Under the pieces are notes generated by a model. It searched no databases. It worked only from the letters and a program-made list of their open reading frames with translations, and was not told the origin of the DNA. The position numbers and the translations under genes are program-made. A DNA stretch of 64,000 bases from Paramecium sonneborni (Eukaryota > Ciliophora > Oligohymenophorea > Peniculida > Parameciidae), in the NCBI GenBank assembly GCA_905182985.1, contig CAJJDN010000165.1:35709-99708 (forward strand), written 5' to 3'. Below, in pieces: positions 36,544-49,267 of this stretch; position 1 is the stretch's first letter; the number at the start of each line of letters is the position of its first letter.

Positions 36544-37218
36544 TCAACGCTTAAAACAAAAGTTTCTAATCTCTTGAAATGCATATCTATCTGGTTCTTA
36601 AAACATTTATTATACAGTTTATTAGGCTGTTTTTTTAACATTTGGAGTAGATTAATTTTAAGAATTCTCCTTTTATGTAATTGTCTAAACTCCAATTGAA
36701 TTTGTTTATTTAGGTTTTGGAATCTAACTAATTAAAAACATCAATCCTGCATTAATCTATTCTAACATCTCTTAATCTTTTTCTCTTTAATTTAGTAAAT
36801 AATCCATCTTTTATTTTAATTCAGACTAAAATTAATTTTATTCAATTACCAATTCATTTGTATCTTGGACTTAATTTTATTAAGACTTTAATTAAGATTC
36901 TTTAACAGGTTTATCTGTTCTAACAATAAAATCACTTAAATTTTCTGATATACTAGAATGTTTTGATTATTCTCTTTGTAAACTGAATTCATTTGAATTA
37001 ACAAAATGATTTAACTATGGTTTTTCTTTTTAAGTTTCTTTGAATTCATTCCAATTATCAGAATCAGTAGTTCTATTAGTTTTGATTAAACCATTATTAG
37101 TACGATTAGTCTTAACTATAATGATATAAGAATATGAATTACTTTTCTATTGTAATGCAGAAATCAAATTGATTATCTAATCTTCATTATAATTATCTTA
37201 TTCTTCATCAGAACTCAT
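36544..37218 (-). CDS. Hypothetical coiled-coil protein, 224 aa
   Basis: This is a single exon from ATG 37218 to TGA 36546-36544, lying 51 bp below the WD40 gene stop and 69 bp above the SmB start, all on one strand. It starts with an acidic leader (MSSDEEQDNYNEDQ). It is rich in Gln, Asn, Ser and Thr, with a short helical stretch near 140-165 (KQKMDYLLNQREKDQEMLEQ). No domain is recognised. The product is predicted to be soluble and largely disordered. Composition and exact fit between neighbours make it a real gene. Confidence 0.75.
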
Positions 37219-37269
37219 TTGATTGTCGTTAAAAATATAAATTAAATTATAAATAATATATTAAAAAAT

Positions 37270-39090
37270 TCATTCCCAATAATCTTGAGATTTGTAGAAT
37301 ATAGTTTCTCCTCCAAAACAACCAACAATTAATTAAATATTATTATTACTAATTGAAATTGAACTTATCATAGAATTATATTAAAATTCTCTATGAATAA
37401 CCCATCTATTTGAAATATTTTACCTCCAAAATTTAATAGTACAATCTTTGCTTCCACTAATTAAAATAGATGAATCTGAATTAAAAATAACTTAAGTAAT
37501 AGTCGCTTTATGACCATCAAGAGTTTATACTTTTTTATATAGTTGATTTTATTCCATTTCCCATATTTTAATAAAATTATCTTAACTACCAGAAATTAAA
37601 AGATCTTTTAATTTACTAAAACACAAAGTAGTAATACTTCCTTTATGTCCTTTAAGAATTTAATATTAATTCCATTCTTAATTTTTAAGATTCCACAAAA
37701 TAATAGTTTTATCAAAACTACCACTTCCAATAAGAGTAGAATTTCTATTAAAAAAAACAGTTTGAATTCCAGATTAATGTCCTTATAATGTATATTTAAC
37801 TTCCCAATTAATTTAATCTACTTTTATTTACCACACTTTAAGTTTGCAATCATCACTACCTGAAATCATTAAACCATTCTTCGAACATCCTTAAATACTA
37901 TTTACTCCTCTTTAATGAGTTTATCTTAATTCATTTAAACTCCATTTTTAATTATCTCTAAACCAATACACAATCTAACCATCTTCTAATCCTGTAAAAA
38001 ATGATCCTTTTTCATCATAAAAATATAAACATTTTATTTAATTTATTTACATTAATTAACTTTAATATTACCATTCATTTTTATCTTCATCTATCTTCCA
38101 TAATATTAATTATTCTTAATTTACATTTGTTAATGCTAACTTACCTTCATGAGACATTATCACACTTTAACCTTAATCCTTTCTAAAATGTTTATAATGT
38201 ATACCTGTTTATTTATATTCATATAATTTTAATAATCTAGGAGTAAACTTTCGATATAAATCTTAGCAGAATAAATTCAAATTATAATTTAATACATTCA
38301 CTTATTCCTATTACTTTCTCTATTTATCTAACATATTTTATTCACTCTATCTCCATTTCTCATTATTACTTTTTTCATTCATTATCTATATTTATAATAA
38401 ATTCTTTTATTCTTCATATGTTCCCTCTTCTTTCTTTATTTTTAATAACTCTTAATCAAGTTTTAATAATTTCAAATCCTTCTTATCTATTGCTACTTCA
38501 TGTTTCTCTATCATACATTCATATTTCACTATCGTCTCTATTATATTTTTATCAATCCCTTTTGTCTAAATTACCTTATTTATTGCACTACGTATTATCT
38601 TTCTTATCTTTGATTTCTTATCTAATTTCCCTTAATAGAATACTGAACTTTTTATTATTCCACTTTTAAATTCATTCATTTCTTTCTAATAATCATCATG
38701 TACCCTTCTTAATTCCATTAATTCCTCTCTATTTCTTAATTATCTACCATATTATTATAACTCTTCTAAATATTAATCATATTTCTTTATTATTACATCC
38801 TTACAATGTTTTTAACAATTCAATAATTCATTTTATTACTCCTAATTTTTATCCATCATTTAATTTATAAAAGATTATTTCTGTTACATTACTCTACCTA
38901 TTAATTCACTTTACTCTTTTATTTTATCACTACTAAATTTTATATATTCCTATGTTACCATATCAAGTGTATTTGCCTGATTCTTACCATCATTCTATGT
39001 TAACCATAAAAATTAAATTTATTATTAAAATTTATCAATCCATTTTGAATAGTTTCCTTAATTATACTCCCCTGTTGTTGAGCTTTCCAT
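37270..39090 (-). CDS. Coiled-coil/WD40-repeat protein, 589 aa
   Basis: Exons 39090-38205, 38171-37424 and 37405-37270 with introns of 33 and 18 nt close in phase. The first 295 residues are a long charged coiled coil (for example KDLKLLKLDQELLKIKKEEG). The remainder is a WD40 propeller of about seven blades: LTNVNQEQLILWKI, GSDDCKLKVWQI, GSGSFDKTIILWNL, GSQDNFIKIWEM, GSKDCTIKFWRW and a last blade ending SQDYWE. GH and WD positions are clear (LKGHKGSITTL). This coiled-coil plus propeller form is greatly expanded in Paramecium and usually serves as a protein-interaction scaffold; the partner is unknown. The 18-nt second intron is at the lower size limit for the genus. Confidence 0.9.
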
Positions 39091-39445
39091 TTATTTATTA
39101 TATCAAAAAAAACTAATTATTATTATTAATATATTAATATCTTTATTATTTATTAAAAATCACATCATTCTTTATTTTACTTTCACTTTTTCAAAATCAA
39201 ATATTATTTTTAAATAATAAAGACAAATTTTCAATTTTTATCAACCATATCACAACTGAACAAAGAATTATTTAAGTATATATATCATTTTAATATTAAA
39301 AATTTAATTTATAACAAAAATATGTCTTATATATATAATTTAAAATAATTACAATTTATTAAAATTGTAAATTTAAATGTCAAGAATATAAAAAAAAGAA
39401 TCTAATTAAAATTAATCTCCATATATACACATTTATTAATTTATA
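39091..39445. other. Intergenic, nothing seen
   Basis: These 355 bp of A/T-rich DNA lie between the start of the WD40 gene (39090) and the stop of the giant protein gene (39448-39446). No protein-like frame or RNA gene is seen. It must hold the WD40 promoter. Confidence 0.5.
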
Positions 39446-42400
39446 TCAATTATAATTATTTTCAATATTAAAAAATTCTTTTCTCCTTTTTTTTTACTCT
39501 TTTTTAGATAATAATAATTTAATGAATATACAAATAAAAGTAAAAACAACCATTATGAATTAAACAAAGTTTTTATGAATCTCTTTTTCATTTTCAAAAT
39601 TTAATTCAATCAAAATTTATGATACTTGATTACTTAATTTTAGATATGAAGGTTAAGTGCATTATCCTTAACATTCAATTCTAAATTTATCAAGCGTAAT
39701 TAGATGAACTTTCAAATCTAAACTACTGAATTTTTCAACTAATATAAAATGAGATTCATTGTATCTTTCAATAAAAGTATAATTATTATCCTCCACTTTT
39801 TAAATACTATCAATATTTCTATTTTTTCTTAAATTGCTAATATCAAATACATTAATAAAACTAACTTAATTTTATTAAAAACACAAGATCGCAAAATTGA
39901 TATCAATAAAAAGTAACTTTTTGAAATTTGCTTTATATTCATATCGAATTATTCCTAATTACTCAAATATGATCTTATTTAAATCATTCAAGTCTAATAC
40001 AATTTACATTAGCACTGCTATTTAGTCTTTTGATACCATAATAAATTTAATTTGATATTGATTACCTATGTTTTCAATATGATAGATCTAAATTTTAATA
40101 AAGCTATCATAAAAAAATTCAACTTTAAAATTTTCAAGCATTCTATCAGATTTATATTTATTATCAACTAAAATATCATAAATAACTCTGTCATCAATGT
40201 CAGTAAGCTTAAAAACTTTTAATTCAAAATATTGCAAACCAATATTCAATAATGTGTATGTTGAGTTCTTAATTTTAATTACATCAAATGTATTAAAATT
40301 GAATCTTTCAAAAATATTGGAAATATCTTAATCTAAAAAGGGCTTATATTAGTAATGAAATAAAAGTGAACCATTTGATAAACCTACAATCTGTAAATCA
40401 TTTGTTATCTTTAAATTTGAAAATTCTAAAATATATTTAAGACTTTACCACTAGAATAATTAAGAATTCTTTTATCATGTCTTAAAATGTTGTTGCAAAA
40501 ATTAAATTCATAAATTACTAAAGATGTGCTATCGATTATAAAAAATTCATGGTTACAGTTCTCATTGTTAAAGTTAATATACTAAATTATAAAACCAAGA
40601 TTGTAGGAACATTATAAAGATGTGTTCGAATCAAAAATATTTCTAAAGATAGATTATCCATTTACACAAATACCAAATCTATAATAACTACATATTGCTG
40701 ATTAATTTTTAAATATTAGAGGTTAATATATAGAAATATTTTCTGATCCAATAATTTCAACATTTTCAATATTACCAAAAATGTTTTCAAAATTAAAAAT
40801 AGTTCCTGTCAGAATACGTTAATTTATATTTAATAATTATAAAGTATAATTGGTATTAAATCTTACAAAATGAAAATTTAAATCTATATTCTCATTACTA
40901 ATAAAAGAGTTAGTATTGATTATTAGTTTTTTTTCCTCAATAAAATCTTAACTTTCTTTAGATATTTAAAAAGAAAAGCATGGTTAATTTAAATTTTAAA
41001 TATGAATTTGTTTTTCATATATGAAAAAATATTCTTCATCATTTATAAAATCAAAAGAAAATTTTTCCACTTCATCAATTTGATTAATTTAAATTAATGA
41101 TTAAATTGCAGTATTTATTAAATCGTAAATCAATAAAAAGGAACCTAAATCATCCTTTTTAGCTTTGATTATTAAATTTGATTCTTAAATTTTGTATTAA
41201 AGTGGAAATTAAACCGTATAATTGTAAGTAGGAAGTGTGTAAAGAAAAAATAGTTCTTCTTAATAGAATTAAAACAATTTTATATTTATTTCATTATTGT
41301 AACTAGTAAATATTAGAAGCTAATCAGTAAGTACATTATGTATCTAGATAATTTGCTCTTTAAATGTTATTTTTTAAGGAATCTAATAAGGATGATAGTA
41401 ATAAATATATTTAGTATCAATATAAATTCCTTCTTTAGAAAATTAAAAGGAACTTTTACAATCAAATTAATATTCAGCTTCTACAAAAATAAATTTTTCA
41501 AATGATAATTAAATTTACACTTTAGTACAATCTTCAAGTAAATATAATACAAAAAAGTTAAATTTAATTGCCTTCAGTATCTTTTTTTCGGTTTAGTGAA
41601 TACTCTTTCTTATTTCATCTTATTTTATTCGATAAATTTCTATTGAATTTTAATAGATTATTATTAAAAGCATATTCTTTCTAAGAAAAAATATTTCAAT
41701 TATATTTTCGTGCAATTAAATTATATATGATTTTATTTGTTCGCCATTTACATAAAATATCAATTTGAAAATGTTATTACCTTATATTAAGCCTATAAGC
41801 ACTTTTTCATAGCTAATCTTATATAGAATAAGAACTTTGCTAAAAAGGAGGATTCCATTTAAGTAAGAGAGAGTCTAATTATTGTAATCATTAAAAAATT
41901 TTAAATTTATTCCATTTTCCATAATCTTATTTATCTTAATTGGAAGATTTCTAGTATATTAACTATATGGTAAACATATTTAATCATTAAAAGTTGTTAT
42001 TTCATAAAAAAATTTCTTTTTATAAAAGTTTTAAATTGGTTTATTTGGATCAAATAGTTTTAAATTAATCCAAAAAGTTGAAAATTAATATGGATCAACT
42101 ACCACAGCTAAAAAAGAATCAGAATTTTTATATGAGATAATTGATTTCGGTTATATTAATTTAATTAATATAATCTACTAATTTGATATGGCTACAAATA
42201 AAGGTAATTTACCAACTTAAATTAAGTTATTTGTATTGATTTATTAAACTTTTTAATATTAGGAAATCGTAACAACTAACTTATCTGTGAAATGAAATAA
42301 GTATATAAATTTTCTAATATTAAAAACATTTTTAAAATTTACACTACTAAAATTTAATTACTTTTGTTCCAAATATAATTAACTTTTTTCCAAATTTTCT

Positions 42401-43273
42401 AAAACTATAAATTTTAAAGTGGAACTTTTATGAGGATAAACCTTTAAAATATTTGCTTAATCATTTTAGTAGACAGATAATATTTAATTATTTTTCTCAA
42501 ATAAAACGCTAACTTAATTGGTTTGAATTATAAATATATCACCTGGAGAACTAAATTCTAATTAAATAATTTATTAATTATTTTCAGAAAATCCTTCTAT
42601 CTATGATAAATTATATCTTTTTATATCTGAAAATGATAGATTAAATATTTAAATTGAATAAAAAATACTTGTTACACAATTTTTATTAAATATTATTATA
42701 GTATTTTTCTAGAATATTGAATCTGACTAGCACTACTATTCAATTGGAATGACAATTTGATCAAATATTTGTGATTAATTTAAAATTTAAATTATTGTAT
42801 TATTTTAATTAAAATAACATTAAACAATATAGATTTCTTAATCTAATTTGTATAATTAAAAACAATCTGAATTGTTTAACTTGATTTAACAATATTTTTT
42901 CTTCATTATTATATCATCGTCTTAGATATAGTTCTTAAATTGATATAAACATTCAATAATGCTTCTATTTCTTAATAAAATAATATCTATATCATCACTT
43001 TTATCCAAATGAAAACTAAATAGTCTTTCATTCCCATTTAATTCATCAATCTATTCGTTTTCTAATTTAATTTCTTTAAGTAATTCAATATTTAAATCAT
43101 TTATATTTTGTTCATCAAATTTCTCATTATTAACATTAATTTCATAAATCATTTGCTGTAAAAATATATTTTCATTTGGAAAAATATTGAAGGTGGTCTA
43201 AATTATTTGAAAATAATACAAGGGAACTTATTGTTACTTTTACAAATAACCATATGCTTAAGTAAATGTTCAT
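39446..43273 (-). CDS. Giant type I membrane protein, 1260 aa, homologue of 17762-22631
   Basis: Exons 43273-43220, 43197-40449 and 40425-39446 with introns of 22 and 23 nt close in phase. The short first exon is exactly a signal peptide (MNIYLSIWLFVKVTISSL). About 1180 beta-rich residues follow, with spaced aromatic and Ile positions (SSPGDIFIIQTNQVSVLFEK). One C-terminal helix (FIMVVFTFICIFIKLLL) precedes a basic tail. Size, signal, tail helix and several aligned stretches (GGDIVEISLQKDNILNIFF there, PGDIFIIQTNQVSVLFE here) make it a diverged homologue of the plus-strand giant. Unlike that gene it has introns. It has no catalytic motif; a surface or endomembrane location is inferred. Confidence 0.88.
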
Positions 43274-44324
43274 GTAAAAATTAAAAAAATTAATTTCTTT
43301 ATAATAATTTATTAGCATATTAAATTAAATTCAACTCAATATTAATTGGGATCTTTAAAATTATTATAAATGATAACAGCATAATAATTTAAAATTTTCC
43401 ATAAAATTTACATTCATATTCTCCTTATCAATTGGGCTATTTTTTTGATTAATGAATTCTTATATGTTGCGAATCTAATTATAAATATTTGATTTTAACA
43501 ATATCTTGCATTTAAATCCGAATTTCAGTTATTTTCGAAATAATTAAAAATAATAATTACTGTCGATATAAAACAATCTAAAAATTCTGATTCTAAATTT
43601 GATTGAAATAAATCAATAATGCAAGAAATAATAAATGGATTAACATTGTCAATTAAAATTTAAAATTATATAAAACTCCTTACTAATTAATAAATTTAAG
43701 TGCTAATTCCTTTAAAACTATTTATTATGGAAAAAATCTAAGAATTTAAAAAGAAGAACTAAAATATTTTAAATAAAATTTAATAATTAATTTATAAAAA
43801 TTCTTAAATATTAGATGAATTTGAAAGAATATTATAATAAAGCTCGATAGATTGCTAAAAATGCTTATTTAATATAAAATTCGATTCATAAAAATAATTT
43901 ATGATGATAAAAGAATTAGAAGGAATTTGAAAATAAATTAATACATTAAAATGTAAGTAAGTTTAATTTAATTTATTTGAATTTAATTAATAAAAAGATA
44001 ATCTTAAATATATTTAAATTAATTCTATTAATTATGGCTTATCTTTTTAACATAAACTAATACTAAGTTATTTGTGAAATAAATATTTCTGTTATTTGAA
44101 AAAACCTTTTAGAACTATTAAGATGATTTTAATGTATTGCTTTAAGTTTTAATGAGGGTTACAAATTATAAAATAGAATTTATAAAATTGTGATAACATT
44201 AAAAAATTTTGATGAATCAAGGAAAACTTTCATTTGGGAATGGAACTATTAGTAGAAGATCTGATCTACATAAAATAATACATAATTTAGAATTTTTGAG
44301 AAAGAAGCAGTATAAAGATTTTAA
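43274..44324. other. Gene-poor stretch with one small possible ORF
   Basis: Most of this 1 kb is low-complexity A/T. A plus-strand frame from ATG 43727 to TGA 43928-43930 gives 67 residues with a natural helical character (SQILDEFERILQQSSIDCQK). It may be a small protein or an exon of a larger gene; a neighbouring frame continues plausibly for 20 residues. Nothing else is supported. Confidence 0.35.
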
Positions 44325-44552
44325 ATGTTAACTTTAAAGTTTAAGACTGATTATGAAATTACAAAAAATAACTATGAGTAAAATATTATTATTCATTCAT
44401 TTGTAAAAGTCTTAGAAAAAGAATTTCATAATCATAAATTTTAGCTAAACTAACTTTTATAAATAAAGTGTTTAGAATTCGATGTATTAGAATAGTTTTT
44501 ACTAAATCTTAACGAAATAGTCATCTAATATATTATGAAATTAGATGTCTGA
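44325..44552 (+). CDS. Small hypothetical protein or 3' exon, about 75 aa
   Basis: A plus-strand frame ending at TGA 44550-44552 reads as convincing protein: MLTLKFKTDYEITKNNYEQN, then VLEKEFHNHKFQLNQLLQI and FDVLEQFLLNLNEIVIQYI. The first ATG in that frame is 44325, but the frame is open from about 44265. A different frame just upstream (ATG 44213, MNQGKLSFGNGTISRRSDL) also looks coding. The two may be exons of one gene, but I found no intron that joins them in phase. No family is recognised. It is convergent with the WD40 gene that stops at 44613. Confidence 0.4.
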
Positions 44553-44612
44553 ATTTTCAAATTTCATTATTACTATAGATTTGAATTGAATATTACTTTT
44601 AATTAAAATATT

Positions 44613-45605
44613 TCAAAAGGCAAATAAAGAAATTATTTTTAATTATTGTGAAGCATTTTCCCACACAATTAACCATAACCCATCATCACTAATAGTTCCC
44701 CAAATCTAAGTTGTATCAAATAGAAGCTTTTTGTAGATTTACAACTCTTAGTTTTTATTTACAAGATATAAAATCAACTAGAATTTATCTTATTTTATAA
44801 ATAATTGTCTTTATTTTATATATGATGAATTAAAAGTTTAACTTTATACACCTTCACTTTCCATTAGAAATTAATTTGATTTTATAAATTAACCGTCAAC
44901 TTAATTTAATTCATAAATTAACATTATTTTAAGCAAATATAAATGAATTACAAAAGAATTTTCCCCAAAAAAAGTTGCTTAAACTGCAAAATTATCTAAA
45001 TATATGATTTAGATAATTTTCCACAATTTCTCTTAATTACTTTCTAATTCAATCACAGTAATTTTACCACCTCCTGTACATGAAATTAATTTAGTTTCAG
45101 ATTCATTAAAGCTTAAATTATAAATCCAATCTTATTCATCATTTACTTATAAATCTTATTTAAAATACCATTCACAATTTACCTCCCAAAAATAAATATG
45201 TTCTTAAAGTCCTGCAACAAGTAAATTATTTTTATCACTTATCGCAAAACAGCTAAATTAATTGGAATTAGGAATTATTTTCATTAATATTTTATGATTA
45301 TTTACTCCAAATAAAGGTTTGATCTTTATCATTAAATCACAACCTGATATCAATTAATTTTGGTAATTTGTACAATTTAAGTATTTAACTTCTAAATTGC
45401 TATGTTTTACTTCACAAATAAATTGCATATAACCATTGCGAAATTAAAATAATTTTATGTTTCTTTCACAACCAGCAAAAAAAAAAGAATTTTTCTTATT
45501 AAATTTCATCGTTCTACATGTCTAATTAAATAGGATCGTTTATTTGAATCCTTTAAATTATTTAGAATTGTCTTTTTATTGCTACATATTATTTGAGTTT
45601 CCCAT
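44613..45605 (-). CDS. WD40-repeat protein, 330 aa
   Basis: This is a single exon from ATG 45605, preceded in frame by TGA, to TGA 44615-44613. The product is four to five degenerate WD40 blades: FFAGCERNIKLFQF, LISGCDLMIKIK, LLVAGLQEHIYFWEV, LISCTGGGKITVIEL, and a last blade IWGTISDDGLWLIVWEN. The N-terminal 30 residues are Gln/Asn/Lys-rich. Paramecium has many longer WD40 proteins with an N-terminal zinc-binding or coiled-coil half. This one starts directly in the propeller and looks like a short or N-terminally truncated family member. Its role is a scaffold by family; nothing more can be said. Confidence 0.8.
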
Positions 45606-46418
45606 TTTATATCAATAAATATTCTTTATATAAATATTATGAAATTCTCATTAATTTTATACATTAATCTAAAATAGATATTAATATGAAAATCATCAGA
45701 ACTATTTTAAGTTATATAAATTATTGTAATGCTTCATATTTTTAATAAATTAAGATCAAAAGGTACCTCTGAACTAATGATTCTTAAATTTTACTCTTAA
45801 AATAGTTTGAAGTTAAAACTAATGATATTGAATTAAACTTTTTCTTCAAAATTGTATCCTTATTTTTTACAAAGAAATAAAACATATTGAATTCAAATGA
45901 TTATAAATTTTAATTCTTTAGGTAGAAAGTTTTATAATGTTTTAAATATTTTAGATTTTAAAATATTTAAATAAAAGTTAAACTCATCAAACTTTTCTAA
46001 AAGATTTTAAGCTTATTAAAAAGAAGCTTTAAGTGTAACTTATTATTTAAATGAGAATTTATTTGAGTATATACTATAAATATTTTTGAAAAAATATAAA
46101 CAAAAATTATATATTTTTTTTTAATATAAAGAAGAATTTAAATTTTAGGATTATTTTGAATAAATAATGTGATTAAAATAATTTTCCTGTTCTAGTTTAT
46201 TAGTTATTTATAATAATTTGTAGCTATAAAGTTAACTATAGTTATTGAAGTAAAGTAATTGCTTAAAATGATAGATGTTTTTTGATTTGAATTTTGAAAG
46301 TTACAGTTTTGAGATGAAATAAATTTTGTAGAGATAAGTATAATAGAATAGGAAAAGTTTAGTAATAAAATAAAATAAAAAGAAAAGGATGAAAAAAGAA
46401 TAAATAACTTACAATGTA
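45606..46418. other. Long intergenic region, no confident gene
   Basis: Over 800 bp separate two minus-strand genes. Frames on both strands are short or made of Phe/Ser/Ile runs (minus) and TGA-rich (plus). The stretch near 46320-46420 reads as Lys/Glu-rich on the plus strand, but it has no start and runs into the AP-2 sigma 3' end. No RNA gene was recognised. Confidence 0.45.
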
Positions 46419-46926
46419 TCAATCTAATAATTCAATATTCTTAACAGCATTAATTATGACTTACTTGGAGGTTTCAATGATTTCTCCACCTACAATCATT
46501 TCATCAAAAATTGAATATGCCTATAAAATATGAAGGTTATTATTACTTTATTGAAATTGAAAACGATATCTAATTCACAGACATTTCCAAAGTATTTATC
46601 TAAGACTTCAACATAAAGATGAATAAATTCAAGCATAGTGAGTTCATTGTCTGATACATCAACACACAATGCAAAAAATAATCCTGCATATCGTTTATAA
46701 ATGATTTTATAATTCCTAAACTATATTTATAAAAAAGTAGAAGTATACTTCTAAGAAATTAGTATGTTTAGTGTCCCTGCAGACAATTAATCGATGGACT
46801 TCATTTTATAATTTAATTTTTTCAGCATCATCATAATAGACATACCATTTTGAAAGTCTAGTTTTGCCTTATCTATTTTAAAGTAGAATAAATCTGATCT
46901 AATAATACACAGAACAATAGTACCAT
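46419..46926 (-). CDS. AP2S1: AP-2 clathrin adaptor complex, sigma subunit, 142 aa
   Basis: Exons 46926-46924, 46898-46749, 46720-46547 and 46520-46419 with introns of 25, 28 and 26 nt give 142 residues, the exact length of animal and plant AP-2 sigma. AP-2 sigma is the small core subunit that, with alpha, binds dileucine cargo signals at the plasma membrane for clathrin endocytosis. Motifs include [70 protein letters not shown] and [20 protein letters not shown]. The [13 protein letters not shown] block and the 142-residue length favour AP-2 over AP-1/AP-3 sigma. The first exon is the ATG codon alone, an unusual arrangement that is required to obtain the conserved MIRFIL start. Confidence 0.95.
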
Positions 46927-46980
46927 TAGATTAATAAATATAAATAATAAAAAATATATTAATTAAAATATAATAAAGTT

Positions 46981-48001
46981 TCATTTTGTAATCCAAGGAT
47001 GATTCAATATTTAAGTGATTGAAGGTCTCTTATTGCAATCATGCTAGAGAATTCCTTTAACAAAATTCTGAAAGTCTTTACTAGCCCAATTAGGAAACTA
47101 GAAGATTAAATTCATAATTTTTTTTTTAGTATCTATTTCATTAGTTGATTCAAATGGTGGTCTGCCTAATGAAATATATTGAATAAATATACCTACTACT
47201 AATTCATAAGCTAAGACACCAATTGTCCATACGTCTACTCTATTATCATGAGATTAATAATTAATCATTTCAGGACATAAATAATCTAAAGTACCACATA
47301 AAGTCTTTCTTCTATTAGATGGAGTATGAACACTCCAACCAAAATCAGATATCTTAAATATATCATTATTAAAACAAAGAATATTTTCTGGTTTTAAATC
47401 TCTATGAATAACATTCATTGAATGCATATATCCAATGGCCATAGTTATTTACTTTATGATTTTTGATGCCATTTCTTCAGTGAATCTTCTATTTGGTTAT
47501 TTTTTCATTAAACCATATAGATCCCCTAAAGGAGCCCATTCTAACATTAAATAAACTCTTTTTTCTGTCTAAAAGAAACCATAAAATCCAATAATATTTG
47601 GATGTTTTAAATGGCTAAGAATTTCTACTTCTCTTGTTAAAGAACCCATTAATTAACATAAATTTAGTTATCTCTTACTGATTACCTTCAATGCTAATAT
47701 AAATTTGTTTTCACGCTCCCTAATTGGATATAAAATATATTCTTTACCTCGCCAAATATACATGTCCAAATTTACCATTACCTAAATAACGACCCATCTC
47801 AAATCTTCCTAAACTCCATTAACTTGGATCAAATTCTTTTGTCTACTCTTCATTCATATCTTCTTCCTCACTATAATTATTTTGTGTCTCTTCATCTATT
47901 TGTTCTTCTACTCTCTTTTTCTCTACTAAACAATCTAAACCTCTTGTGTTTTCGTAACTATTTGTTATATTTGACAGCACAGAATTAGCATTTTACCACA
48001 T
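46981..48001 (-). CDS. Aurora-type serine/threonine kinase, 321 aa
   Basis: Exons 48001-47748, 47719-47193 and 47165-46981 with introns of 28 and 27 nt close in phase. The 60-residue N-terminus is acidic. The kinase has the Gly loop [13 protein letters not shown], catalytic Lys in ILALKVI, alpha-[21 protein letters not shown], and [13 protein letters not shown], which is the Aurora signature. The activation segment [14 protein letters not shown] has Thr in place and Cys where most Auroras have Pro (YLPPEM). [20 protein letters not shown] and NHPWITK complete the domain. Auroras drive spindle assembly, kinetochore correction and cytokinesis, and some control cilium disassembly. Active-site residues are complete. 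A start at the later Met in MNEEQTKEFDPS is possible. Confidence 0.93.
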
Positions 48002-48054
48002 TAAATTAATTTAACAGCAAAATTATAAATATATATTAATTAAGTATCAAAATC

Positions 48055-49267
48055 TCAAGCTACCTGATATTAACCTAACCATTTCATTCGTTTTCCATTC
48101 AACCATTCTCCTTCCCTATATAATCCACTTTTTGAATAAAATGTTCCATTTCCATGTTCTCTCCCTTCAAACCAATTCCCTTTATACATAGATCCATCTT
48201 AATAAGTAAAATCGCCAAATCCCTGTTTCTTATCCTTTACATACTAAAATATAAATACATATTTTTTACATATCCATCATATTATCTACCATCAGGCCAT
48301 GTGAATGTACCATAACCATCCATTTAATTATTTTTCCATTATCCTTCATATTTTCGACCATCAGTAAATTTAAATACTCCTTTACCATTAAACTTATTTT
48401 CTAAAATTTGTCCTACATAACTAGGAATATATATTAAAATTAAACCTTGATCCATCTTAAAAATGTAATTCTCCAAAACCGCTTTTTTTACCCTCAACAA
48501 ACTTTCCTTTAAAATTAGTCCCATCTGGATATCTCTCAATTCCTTCTCCTTATTATTTATCATTAACCCATTCCCCTTCATATACATATCCCATAATTGT
48601 AACTTATTTTCCTTTTCCATTTGCCATATTCCTTAAAAATTCACCTTCATAATAGTCTCCAGTTGCTAAAATAAGTCTGCCAAATCCCCACATTTAATCA
48701 TCCTTCCAAAATCCTTCATATATGCTCTTATCAGAAAAGATTGCCCTGCCTTTACAATGACGTAATCCCATTCTCCATTATCCTACATATATAGTACCAT
48801 CTTATAATTGAAAAGGTTCAAGATGAGGTAAAGCAAGTTCCTCTTCTGTATAAGTCAATTATTTAGTATATTCCTTGTAATTAAAATTACCAATTTTGTA
48901 AATGAGTGTATTTACTATTGTTGAATATTCAGTCAATTTACGATCTACCTTGATTGCCTTTTATGGAGTGTGATCAATCTAATATGATTAATGAAAATAC
49001 TATTTATTCTACTGCTTCAATAGGTTCATCAATTGCAATAGCCATTTAAGCAGGAGGTTCATTACTACGTTGACTATCATTTGTATTGATTAAACGATTC
49101 TATTGTTCTTCTTTTTTATTTTTCCAGTCTAAAAGATTTAATACTTTCAAAGTGATACTTCGATATGCTCTCTAAATTATAATCGCCTTACGAGAGTAAT
49201 ATGTTAAAGTAGAGAATTCAAAAAGGCTCACCATTTGTGGACCCTAAGCACCACAACAAGTTCCCAT
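48055..49267 (-). CDS. MORN-repeat protein with IQ-like motif, 379 aa
   Basis: Exons 49267-49001, 48978-48446, 48420-48270 and 48243-48055 with introns of 22, 25 and 26 nt close in phase. After MGTCCGAQGPQM, where Gly2 and nearby Cys could be lipid-modified, an IQ-like calmodulin motif IIIQRAYRSITLKVL lies near residue 35. From about 165 to the end there are at least nine MORN units of the form YxGxWxxGxxxGxG, e.g. YVGQWRMGLRHCKGRAIF, YEGFWKDDQMWGFGRL, YEGEWVNDKQQGEGI, YEGQWKNNQMDGYGTF and YKGNWFEGREHGNGTF. MORN arrays act as membrane-linked or cytoskeletal scaffolds and are very numerous in ciliates. Cortical or basal-body scaffolding under Ca2+/calmodulin is inferred only. Confidence 0.92.

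Noticed and set aside
38001..38669. Plus-strand Leu/Ser/His-rich ORFs
   Set aside because: They are complements of the coiled-coil and first blades of the WD40 gene on the minus strand.
46204..46422. Minus-strand Phe/Ser-rich ORF
   Set aside because: Low-complexity, not protein-like, and overlaps the AP-2 sigma 3' end in another frame.
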